This document shows, piece after piece, positions 1-5,308 of a stretch of DNA of 6,117 nucleotides (the stretch's first letter is position 1; each line of letters starts with the position of its first letter). The notes under the pieces were generated by a model, which was given only the letters and a program-made list of their open reading frames with translations, searched no databases and was not told the DNA's origin. Made by a program: the position numbers and the translations under genes. Source of the DNA: an uncultured Lachnospiraceae bacterium (lineage in GTDB: Bacteria; Bacillota; Clostridia; Lachnospirales; Lachnospiraceae); the NCBI GenBank assembly GCA_910583895.1, contig CAJTYJ010000026.1, positions 45,544 to 51,660 on the forward strand, in the 5' to 3' direction.

Positions 1-45
1 ACTTTGCCCTTCATGGATCTGGGTGCCTTTGAGCCTTTCGCTGTT

Positions 46-579
46 TTATAATTCATCTATGAATCGTTTCGCTGCATCCGCCACAATATCTGTGGTCGAA
101 CCCATAGGATCCAGAGCCGCCTTTCCCATATCAATGGCTACTTTGGCGCCCGCTTTTAATATGCTGTCTGCGAAACCAGAGTCTTTCTGATCCTGCCCGG
201 GCGATGTGCATTGTGGTGCATTTGCAGACGATCCACCAGGCTGCCGATTGCCTGTTTTCATTTGAGAAAGGTAGGTCAGCCGGCCCGACGCCCGTCTCTG
301 GTTCGACTTACCGCTCCCGGCCGTATGTACATTCCCGCCTTCGGTTGTTTCATCTTCTGCCGTCAGCTGATCAGACACCGTACTTACTGGTTCGATAAAC
401 CTCTCACACTTACACTGCCAGCCATGATCATCCGCACGGCAACACAGGTTTCTGAAACAGTCCTTTCCTTTTTGTCTGGCGTCGCTGGGATACGAATTCC
501 CGGGACTTTTACAATAATATTCAAAACTCCATCTGGTACTTGATTCGTAATAAATGCACATTTTTTGTCTTTCTTCCAT
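46..579 (-). CDS. Cysteine-rich small protein of unknown function, coupled to the upstream membrane-protein gene
   Basis: I do not recognise this 177-residue protein. The N-terminal third holds all but one of its cysteines (C8, C23, C41, C46, C47, C56, C58) among many aromatic and basic residues, which suggests a small metal-binding or disulfide-bonded domain. Residues about 62-130 are polar and low in complexity (Thr, Gly, Ser, Gln), as expected of a flexible linker. The last 45 residues (from about GFADSILKAG) are Ala/Asp/Lys-rich and look like amphipathic helix. There is no signal peptide or membrane segment, so a cytoplasmic location is likely unless it is exported by a non-Sec route. The ATG overlaps the TAA of the preceding gene (TAATG). 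The last codons of that gene supply GGAGG and GGAAGG upstream of this start, so coupled translation is likely. The reading frame and operon position are well supported; the function is unknown. Confidence 0.72.
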   Translation of the reverse strand: MEERQKMCIYYESSTRWSFEYYCKSPGNSYPSDARQKGKDCFRNLCCRADDHGWQCKCERFIEPVSTVSDQLTAEDETTEGGNVHTAGSGKSNQRRASGRLTYLSQMKTGNRQPGGSSANAPQCTSPGQDQKDSGFADSILKAGAKVAIDMGKAALDPMGSTTDIVADAAKRFIDEL

Positions 580-2801
580 TACCTTCCAAAACCTCCAAAC
601 CAGTCTTTTACATCATTCCAGGCATCTGTAGCTGCTTCCTTTATTTCGTTTCCAATCTCTATGGCTGTATCTGTTCCATAGGTGATAAAATACGGCACAG
701 CTCCATAGTTTCCATGCTCCATATCAGACCAGATCGTATCCAGATAACCCATCATATCCAGCTCCCATTCCCCCACCCTCTCATCCGCATGGGTAACCCA
801 GTCCAAAATGTCGTTTGCGCCGTTTGATATGCCTTCTTTGATATTGTTCCACATGCTCCCCAGCTCTCCGTTGTTATATCCGCTTGCCGTATAACTGTGG
901 GTAGACGCTGTCTGCTGTCCATTCGGATTATTATAATATTCCGGGTAATGAGCATACAGCCATTGGGCAACCGCCAGATCATAGTCTTCTTCTGACGTAT
1001 AATCCTCCCTGTTCACAGATTCCTCTGCCAGACTCTTCATGAGAATATAGTTGGGTTCCTGCCACAGATTATTGTTTGTGTAAGTATCCAAAGTTCCTTC
1101 CAGTGCTTCGTTAAATTCCGTACTGACGCCGATGATTCTCATACCGGAATCCGTAACCGCAACGGTAAACTGCAGACTGTAAAAAGTTTCTTTTCCTTCG
1201 GAAACCGGAGATGAATACCTCACGTCTGCAACATAGAGAAACTTTGGCAGCTCTGCATCGGGATACCATTTATGCAGATAGTCACCATACTGGGCCTGAA
1301 ACTCTTCTTCACTCAGCTTCCATTCTTGGATGTTTGAGACTTCTGCAAACGCAAGATCTCCGCTGTCTCTGATAAAGTCTCTCAGCGTCTCAAAACGCGC
1401 TTTATTAGCCGAAAGTTCTTCCTGCATGGTTTCCTTATCCTGCGCCTCTGCAAACAGTTCGTCAAAATTTTCGATAAGATACTGGTAGTCAACATAAGTT
1501 GAACAAAGCATTTTCACACTGTATTCATACATACTGAAAATATTCAAAAGACCCCAGTCCTGTTCTACCGGATATTCGTTCTCTATCTTTTCTTCCAGTG
1601 CATTTATCTGCTGTACCAAACTCAGATCATCATATGCTGCAGTTTCTTCGGAACGATCCTCTGGTATCTGTCCTTCTTCCGATTCGTTTTCCTGAGTCCC
1701 GCTGTCATCACTGCCTGCATCTTCTGCCGAAGGATTCTCTGTATCCATTTCCGGATCTGCTTCGCCTTCAGCCGGCTCTTTATCTGCATAGAAAAAATGA
1801 TACAATTCCTTAAGCGCCGCATCATCCGTCAATGGATCAAACAGGCTGTCAAACAGTGCTGCATACGGATCCGTTGCCTCCCGAAGCGCAGCCGAATCAA
1901 GTCTTATGGTTTCTAAGACCCCATCCGTATCTATGGAAGAGGAGCCGTCAATATTCAGCGAAAATCCCGGAATGTAGTCTTCTGTCCCATATGGAACAGA
2001 AACATCCAATCCGAGAATTTTATATGTCTCTGTATTTGCGGCGGCCACTACTGTCACGCAAAAAGAATCATCTCCTGATGCGGTCAGCGTTTTTCTGACA
2101 ACATATTCATATTCAGAATCCGTGCCAAGTTTTTCGCGGCAGGCTTCCATATAGGCAGATTCATACCCATCCGGTTCTGCACACAGTTCCCGGGGATCAT
2201 ATGTAGTCAAATTCAACTTGTAAACTTTCTCATCCGATTTAAGATCCGCATCCTTTAAACCCTCCAATACCTCCATGGCCTGGTCCACACCCGATGCCGT
2301 ATCCTGCAGGTAAAAGACATCCTCCGCATACAGCGCTGCCAGATACGACGCCATCTCACCGGTATCAAAGGAATGCTCCCTGCAAAGTTCCTCAAATGTC
2401 CCGGCAAACGAAATCTGACGGGATGCTTCTGTCAGTCCTTCATAGGTTCGGTCTTCGCAGTCCCCGGCAAAGGTCAGAAGCGAGGTGACCCCTTTTTGGA
2501 TACTTTCATCGCTTTTCAGCATGTCCCGCACCAGGGGTTCTTCGGTCAGCCATTTTTCCAGTGCAATATCCTTGCGGATCGTAGTCTCCAGCTCCTCTTT
2601 GAACGATTTTCTTGTCTCGCTGCCCTCGAACAGACGAAATTCAAGATAGTCATCTTTGGAAACATGTTCCGCATGGCAAACCTGCAGTGTAACAAACAAG
2701 GTTGTCCTGAAATTCAAAAATGCCAAACCACAGACTGCAAACATGACCAGTGCGGCGATGCCGGACAAAATAACGATCCCCTTCTTTTTTTCTACATTCA
2801 T
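579..2801 (-). CDS. Single-pass membrane-anchored protein of unknown function, 740 aa
   Basis: No family is recognised. The chosen ATG (2801) has AGGAGGA six bases upstream; a longer in-frame GTG at 2834 lacks such a site. Residues 1-7 include three lysines, followed by a hydrophobic segment at about 8-30. This predicts an uncleaved N-terminal anchor, N-terminus inside and the rest outside. Residues 31-340 form one soluble region. Residues 342-388 are an extremely acidic linker (Glu, Asp, Ser, Pro). Residues 390-570 form a second soluble region. Both halves contain a strand-rich stretch (about 230-268 and 520-562) with a loosely similar pattern ending in YKILGL and MRIIGV, which might be two NTF2-like domains; this is weak inference. 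Residues 628-662 are rich in Asn, Gly, Ser and Thr, followed by a Trp-rich amphipathic tail ending in FGGFGR. It is the first gene of the operon and is probably controlled by the divergent Xre-type regulator through the operator at 2895-2919. Confidence 0.8.
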   Translation of the reverse strand: MNVEKKKGIVILSGIAALVMFAVCGLAFLNFRTTLFVTLQVCHAEHVSKDDYLEFRLFEGSETRKSFKEELETTIRKDIALEKWLTEEPLVRDMLKSDESIQKGVTSLLTFAGDCEDRTYEGLTEASRQISFAGTFEELCREHSFDTGEMASYLAALYAEDVFYLQDTASGVDQAMEVLEGLKDADLKSDEKVYKLNLTTYDPRELCAEPDGYESAYMEACREKLGTDSEYEYVVRKTLTASGDDSFCVTVVAAANTETYKILGLDVSVPYGTEDYIPGFSLNIDGSSSIDTDGVLETIRLDSAALREATDPYAALFDSLFDPLTDDAALKELYHFFYADKEPAEGEADPEMDTENPSAEDAGSDDSGTQENESEEGQIPEDRSEETAAYDDLSLVQQINALEEKIENEYPVEQDWGLLNIFSMYEYSVKMLCSTYVDYQYLIENFDELFAEAQDKETMQEELSANKARFETLRDFIRDSGDLAFAEVSNIQEWKLSEEEFQAQYGDYLHKWYPDAELPKFLYVADVRYSSPVSEGKETFYSLQFTVAVTDSGMRIIGVSTEFNEALEGTLDTYTNNNLWQEPNYILMKSLAEESVNREDYTSEEDYDLAVAQWLYAHYPEYYNNPNGQQTASTHSYTASGYNNGELGSMWNNIKEGISNGANDILDWVTHADERVGEWELDMMGYLDTIWSDMEHGNYGAVPYFITYGTDTAIEIGNEIKEAATDAWNDVKDWFGGFGR

Positions 2802-2807
2802 AGAACT

Positions 2808-2814
2808 TCCTCCT
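2808..2814 (-). promoter_or_regulatory. Ribosome binding site that fixes the start of the 740-aa gene
   Basis: Read on the minus strand this is AGGAGGA, six bases before the ATG at 2801. It is a near-perfect anti-16S match at good spacing. It decides against the longer in-frame GTG start at 2834, which has no comparable site. Confidence 0.85.
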
Positions 2815-2822
2815 GCGGCCTG

Positions 2823-2854
2823 CTGCCTTTTCACAGCACGTGCTGATGGGGCAG
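2823..2854 (-). promoter_or_regulatory. Palindrome and nested inverted repeat in the operon leader
   Basis: A perfect 12-bp palindrome, CAGCACGTGCTG (2834-2845), sits inside a weaker outer repeat, CTGCC at 2823-2827 and GGCAG at 2850-2854. It lies between the predicted transcription start and the ribosome binding site of the membrane-protein gene. It could be a leader hairpin or a protein-binding site; the sequence does not distinguish these. Confidence 0.35.
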
Positions 2855-2892
2855 ATTGTTTTAATTAGGTACAGATAGGCCTCTAAAAATTA

Positions 2893-2921
2893 TTTATATA
2901 GGTATTTTATACTTATATAGA
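2893..2921 (-). promoter_or_regulatory. Predicted promoter of the membrane-protein operon
   Basis: On the minus strand TCTATA (2921-2916) is a weak -35, followed by a 17-bp spacer and the -10 box TATAAA (2898-2893). The next bases continue as TAATTTT, exactly as downstream of the regulator's promoter at 3231-3259. Over 36 aligned positions, 29 are identical between the two promoters in opposite orientation. The weak -35 lowers confidence, but the match in layout to the other promoter raises it. The leader would be about 85 nt. Confidence 0.6.
2895..2919. promoter_or_regulatory. Operator-like inverted repeat in the operon promoter
   Basis: Two 10-base arms with a 5-base centre (core ATAGGTA-N5-TACTTAT at 2898-2916) are complementary apart from one position. 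The repeat lies between and over the -35 and -10 boxes of the minus-strand promoter. A bound repressor there would block RNA polymerase. The core matches the repeat at 3236-3254 in both arms except one base, so both are probably sites for the same dimeric protein, most simply the Xre-type regulator encoded at 3367-3687. Confidence 0.65.
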
Positions 2922-2954
2922 CATATATTATCATACAGAAAATCATATTACAAT
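2898..2954 (+). repeat. Direct repeat copy 1 flanking the hairpin array
   Basis: This 57-bp AT-rich stretch aligns with 3236-3291 in the same orientation, with one gap and about 45 of 57 columns identical by eye. The similarity starts in the operator and ends with a shared CATATTACAAT (here 2944-2954). Some similarity is expected from the shared operator, but the matching end segment lies outside it. Confidence 0.55.
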
Positions 2955-3003
2955 ACTTAAAGAAGCGATTTTCACGGAAAAAGACATCGCCAGCTACTAT
3001 TCA

Positions 3004-3128
3004 CCATGGCGAATCACTCCGCTGATTCGTCATGGGCCAGTACCGTTATGGAGTCAAAGCATATGCCCCATCGCCGAAGGCGATTTCCAATGGGCATATG
3101 CGGTTACGTTCACAGGGTACCTGTGAAC
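3004..3128. repeat. Array of three strong hairpins in the divergent control region
   Basis: Three inverted repeats follow each other closely. Hairpin 1 (3004-3035) pairs CCATG and CGAATCA with TGATTCG and CATGG around a 6-base loop, with one G-T position in the stem. Hairpin 2 (3059-3101) has a 10-bp perfect outer stem, GCATATGCCC with GGGCATATGC, enclosing ATCGCC-GAA-GGCGAT. Hairpin 3 (3108-3128) is perfect: GTTCACAGG-GTA-CCTGTGAAC. None is followed by a T-run, so they are not ordinary terminators. The segment is visibly richer in G+C than its AT-rich flanks. It could be an interspersed palindromic element, a structured RNA or a protein-binding DNA site. I see no start-bearing gene with a ribosome binding site in it. 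Confidence 0.6.
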
Positions 3129-3230
3129 AGGAACCATTGCCAGGTTGTGTTGTACATTCAGGCCATTTGCCTTTCCGCACGGCTTCTGAAAACGATCATT
3201 CTATTGCACGCTCCCGGATTTTACCATTTG

Positions 3231-3259
3231 TTTACATAAGTATTTTTTACTTATATAAA
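3231..3259 (+). promoter_or_regulatory. Predicted promoter of the Xre-type regulator gene
   Basis: TTTACA (3231-3236) is a good -35, separated by exactly 17 bp from the -10 box TATAAA (3254-3259). Transcription would start near 3266, giving a leader of about 100 nt before the TTG start at 3367. The promoter is almost completely covered by an inverted repeat, which suggests negative autoregulation. Confidence 0.68.
3236..3254. promoter_or_regulatory. Operator-like inverted repeat in the regulator promoter
   Basis: The core is a perfect repeat, ATAAGTA-TTTTT-TACTTAT. With one mismatch it extends to 12-base arms spanning 3231-3259, which coincides with the -35/-10 pair. It shares its core with the repeat at 2898-2916. 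This is the expected position of an autorepressor site. Confidence 0.68.
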
Positions 3260-3291
3260 TAATTTTATCCTGTCAAAAAACATATTACAAT
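3236..3291 (+). repeat. Direct repeat copy 2 flanking the hairpin array
   Basis: Partner of 2898-2954 (about 45 of 57 columns identical, one gap). It ends in the same CATATTACAAT (3281-3291). Together the two copies bracket a segment of 281 bp that contains the hairpin array. Confidence 0.55.
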
Positions 3292-3354
3292 GAGGAACAA
3301 AGCATTTTGCAACTGTGCCATACCTTCCTGGCTACAGCTATTTTTCAGAAAAGA

Positions 3355-3360
3355 GAGGTG
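3355..3360 (+). promoter_or_regulatory. Ribosome binding site supporting a TTG start
   Basis: GAGGTG lies six bases before the in-frame TTG at 3367. The further-upstream in-frame TTG at 3307 has no such site, and the GTG at 3358 overlaps this motif, so TTG 3367 is the best start for the regulator. Confidence 0.6.
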
Positions 3361-3366
3361 TCCTGT

Positions 3367-3687
3367 TTGCAACAGAAAATTGATTATGCACAGCTTGGCT
3401 ATAACATAAAAAAACTCCGTCAAACCAAAGGTCTGACACAGGACAATCTTGCGGAGCTGATTGGCTGCAACACGTCCCATATTTCCAACATCGAAAACAA
3501 TTATACCAAGCTTTCTCTGAATGCCCTGCTGGCCATCGCCAATTCTCTGGATACCAGTGTGGACTTCCTATTGTCCAGCCAGTACGAAAATAAATCTCTG
3601 GCACTGGACAACGAAATAGCACGGGCGCTTAACCGGCTCGATGTGGAGAACAAGGAGCGCCTCCTTCGAATTATCCATGTTCTGTAA
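3367..3687 (+). CDS. Xre/Cro-CI family helix-turn-helix regulator, 106 aa
   Basis: A small DNA-binding protein, probably a dimeric repressor. The HTH_3-type fold spans residues about 10-67: GYNIKKLRQTKGLTQ opens it, helix 2 is about 24-33 (TQDNLAELIG), and the recognition helix is about 35-45 (NTSHISNIENN). SLNALLAIANSLDTSVDFLL follows as in typical family members. The short tail (DNEIARALNRLDVENKERLLRIIHVL) resembles the dimerisation or extension helix seen in many clostridial regulators of this class. No sensor domain or peptidase motif is present. The start is TTG with GAGGTG six bases upstream; the frame stays open upstream to 3307, so a longer product is possible. It is divergent from the membrane-protein operon, and a similar inverted repeat lies in each of the two promoters. 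Control of both transcription units is therefore inferred. Family assignment is strong; target and signal are unknown. Confidence 0.9.
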   Translation: MQQKIDYAQLGYNIKKLRQTKGLTQDNLAELIGCNTSHISNIENNYTKLSLNALLAIANSLDTSVDFLLSSQYENKSLALDNEIARALNRLDVENKERLLRIIHVL

Positions 3688-3695
3688 TTGCCTAT

Positions 3696-3742
3696 ATGGT
3701 CCTCAAGACCATCCTGTGTCCAAAAGCCTGCAAAACGCAGGC
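3696..3742 (+). other. Two small hairpins downstream of the regulator gene
   Basis: ATGGTC-CTCAA-GACCAT (3696-3712) and GCCTGC-AAAAC-GCAGGC (3726-3742) are perfect 6-bp stems with 5-base loops, starting 8 bases after the regulator stop codon. Neither has a T-run, so they may stabilise the 3' end of the transcript rather than terminate it. Bases 3743-3835 hold nothing I can identify. Confidence 0.45.
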
Positions 3743-3835
3743 AGTTCATAAATTATCTAAAGATTTTGTTGTTCCAGAACTCCCTGATCCTCTGTCGCTC
3801 TATTGACGGATAAGATTTCTTTAATATATCACATC

Positions 3836-3871
3836 AAAAAATCCGATGTTTCACCAAACATCGGATTTTTT
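3836..3871. terminator. Bidirectional intrinsic terminator between convergent genes
   Basis: A perfect 16-bp stem (3836-3851 with 3856-3871) surrounds the loop CACC. The core is TCCGATGTTT paired with AAACATCGGA, flanked by six A on the left and six T on the right, so it can terminate transcripts from both directions. It ends the regulator transcript and probably also the MutS2-like transcript, which arrives from the right after an untranslated stretch of 276 bases. Confidence 0.9.
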
Positions 3872-3881
3872 GACGGTCTGT

Positions 3882-3903
3882 CCCCGGCATAGCCGGGGGG
3901 GGG
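3882..3903. other. GC-rich hairpin running into a nine-guanine tract
   Basis: CCCCGGC-ATA-GCCGGGG (3882-3898) is a perfect 7-bp stem, and its right arm continues into a run of nine G (3895-3903). It lies just beyond the terminator, in non-coding DNA. The tract is a plausible slippage site, or the run length may be a sequencing or assembly uncertainty. Confidence 0.5.
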
Positions 3904-4018
3904 CAGGATTTATACCTCTCCCCTTACGATTTCCCATAATCTAATGTACACAATCACGCTTCATATATTCATACCTGTCCTGGACTTTTAGATAACAAAT
4001 GTAATATTTGAAATTTAT

Positions 4019-4033
4019 CCGAATCCATTTCGG
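4019..4033. other. Small hairpin in the 3' region of the MutS2-like gene
   Basis: CCGAA-TCCAT-TTCGG is a perfect 5-bp stem. It lies in the AT-rich stretch 3904-4072, where I otherwise find no gene, promoter or RNA. It is short enough to be chance. Confidence 0.25.
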
Positions 4034-4072
4034 CCTCATTTGCAAATATAGCAACCAATGTTTATATGATTC

Positions 4073-4144
4073 ACTCAAACTTCGCGCATAGATTTCGCCT
4101 GCTCACCAGGTGCATCTGCGCTTATTCAAATGCAAAGTTTGAGT
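4073..4144 (-). other. Nested hairpin directly after the MutS2-like stop codon
   Basis: A perfect 10-bp outer stem (ACTCAAACTT at 4073-4082 with AAGTTTGAGT at 4135-4144) encloses a second stem, GCGCA (4084-4088) with TGCGC (4117-4121). A third, CCTG-CTCAC-CAGG (4098-4110), lies inside that. On the minus strand the structure begins three bases after the stop codon. It lacks a U-run, so it is not a standard terminator. It may be a 3' stabilising structure, a small structured RNA or a repeat element. Confidence 0.45.
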
Positions 4145-4147
4145 TAT

Positions 4148-5308
4148 TTATTCATCCATCGTAATTTGTTCTTCTATCATCTTTCCTCTGTCCATTTGGT
4201 GCCGCAGCTTTCTATTTTTTACGCTGTCAAAAATAATAGAAAAATCATAATCATCAGGATATAATTTCTCCGCAGCCACATGGAGTTTCATTCTTTTTTG
4301 GTTAACCCAAATTTTTTTATCCGCCATCTGTACTCTCAAAACTCCTTTTTCATTGGCTGTCTTGCAGATAATGCCAATCTTTTTATCTGGATATACAAGT
4401 ACACTGTCTCCCAGTTGAAATTCCAGAGCTTTTTGTGCTGCCTCATTCCTTCTTTTCCTTTTTTGAATCCCAGATACCCTCCTCTTTTCTAAATGATTTT
4501 TAGAAACCACTTGTTTCAAATTTTCCGATATTTCCTCTTTTTTGTAAGCCGCCTTCATTGCCGTTTTTAACATCTCTTCCGGCATTCCCATTTTCCCGGC
4601 TATGTAGAAAGCACAGCTTTCCCCAGCTTCTCCAATCACTAATTGATAAAGAGGTTTCAGACTTTCCTTATCAAAGGTCATCTTCGCATTCACAATCCTG
4701 GCTTTTTTATCTGCATATTGTTTTACCTCTGGATAATGTGTCGTAACAAGAAATAATCCTCCACTCTTTTGTAATTCTTCCAATATGGCAATGGCAATTC
4801 CCATGCCTTCTGTTGGGTCTGTGCCGGAACCAAGCTCATCCATAACTACAAGGCTGTCTCTGTTAACTTTTTTCAATATTTCTAATACATTCACAATATG
4901 TGCTGAAAATGTAGAAAGATTCTCTGATATATTTTGCCCGTCACCTATATCACACAGAAAATTACTGTTCATACAAATTTCCGCTTTTTTACATGCCACG
5001 TGTAAACCGCATTGTGCCATCATACAATTTAATGCAACTGTCTTAATGGTAACTGTTTTACCGCCCGTATTAGGCCCTGTAATAACTACGCCATCAAAAC
5101 TCTTCCCTATCTCAAACTGCAGCGGCACGCACTCTGACAAAGCCATAAGGGGATGCCGGCCATCTTCTATTCGGATATATCGCTGCGTATTAATCTTTGG
5201 TTCTGTACCATCATATGCTAAACTCAGTTTTCCTTTTGAAAAAATAAAATCCAGTTTTTCTATCATACTGATATTTTGTTCCAAAATCTCCTCATAATCG
5301 GCCACCAT
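4148..5308 (-). CDS. MutS2-like protein, C-terminal part: ATPase and KOW-like region (frameshifted gene)
   Basis: This frame carries the ATP-binding MutS domain V. Counting from the first in-frame ATG (386 residues): HPL at 52-54, Walker A GPNTGGKT at 78-85, the LSTFSAHI signature at 131-138, Walker B LVVMDELGSGTDP at 153-165, and TTHYPEVKQYA at 189-199. The stretch 219-245 (PLYQLVIGEAGESCAFYIAGKMGMPEE) is typical of MutS2. A basic, probably coiled region follows (255-292), then a KOW-like segment from about 299 (GDSVLVYPDKKIGII) to 345. The protein ends about 40 residues later, without an Smr nuclease domain, whereas full MutS2 proteins are roughly 780 residues. The ATG at 5308 has no ribosome binding site, and the homology starts upstream of it in this frame (DNEEYRILYSLSA). 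This is therefore the second half of a gene starting at 6057, not an independent gene. Confidence 0.85.
   Translation of the reverse strand: MVADYEEILEQNISMIEKLDFIFSKGKLSLAYDGTEPKINTQRYIRIEDGRHPLMALSECVPLQFEIGKSFDGVVITGPNTGGKTVTIKTVALNCMMAQCGLHVACKKAEICMNSNFLCDIGDGQNISENLSTFSAHIVNVLEILKKVNRDSLVVMDELGSGTDPTEGMGIAIAILEELQKSGGLFLVTTHYPEVKQYADKKARIVNAKMTFDKESLKPLYQLVIGEAGESCAFYIAGKMGMPEEMLKTAMKAAYKKEEISENLKQVVSKNHLEKRRVSGIQKRKRRNEAAQKALEFQLGDSVLVYPDKKIGIICKTANEKGVLRVQMADKKIWVNQKRMKLHVAAEKLYPDDYDFSIIFDSVKNRKLRHQMDRGKMIEEQITMDE

Noticed and set aside
1..14. Possible start of a further gene on the minus strand (ATG at 14-12)
   Set aside because: Only four codons are visible, and the nearest purine-rich site is about 11 bases away and weak. 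The sequence between 46 and 15 shows no clear ribosome binding site, so a third operon gene can be suspected but not supported.
2373..2846. 157-codon plus-strand frame opposite the membrane-protein gene
   Set aside because: It is antisense to a well-supported long gene, has no ribosome binding site, and its composition fits the complement of the coding strand.
2902..3123. Open plus-strand frame through the hairpins, with a protein-like stretch from about 2956
   Set aside because: It has no ATG, GTG or TTG start with a ribosome binding site. Its beginning is inside the operator, and stops follow soon after 3123.
3004..3128. CRISPR array or tRNA-like element
   Set aside because: The three hairpins differ in sequence and spacing, there are no regularly spaced identical repeats, and no cloverleaf or CCA end is present.
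3006..3262. Short plus-strand reading frames (about 76-77 codons) across the hairpin array
   Set aside because: Two overlapping frames of similar size cover the same hairpins. Neither has a convincing ribosome binding site, and the base order is explained by the inverted repeats. One also runs through the predicted promoter of the regulator.
3803..3830. Promoter-like TTGACG followed by TATATC at 16 bp on the plus strand
   Set aside because: The -10 box is poor and transcription would start directly at the terminator hairpin, so there is nothing for it to express.
4785..5297. 170-codon plus-strand frame opposite the MutS2-like ATPase region
   Set aside because: It lies entirely antisense to conserved ATPase motifs and has no recognisable protein features.
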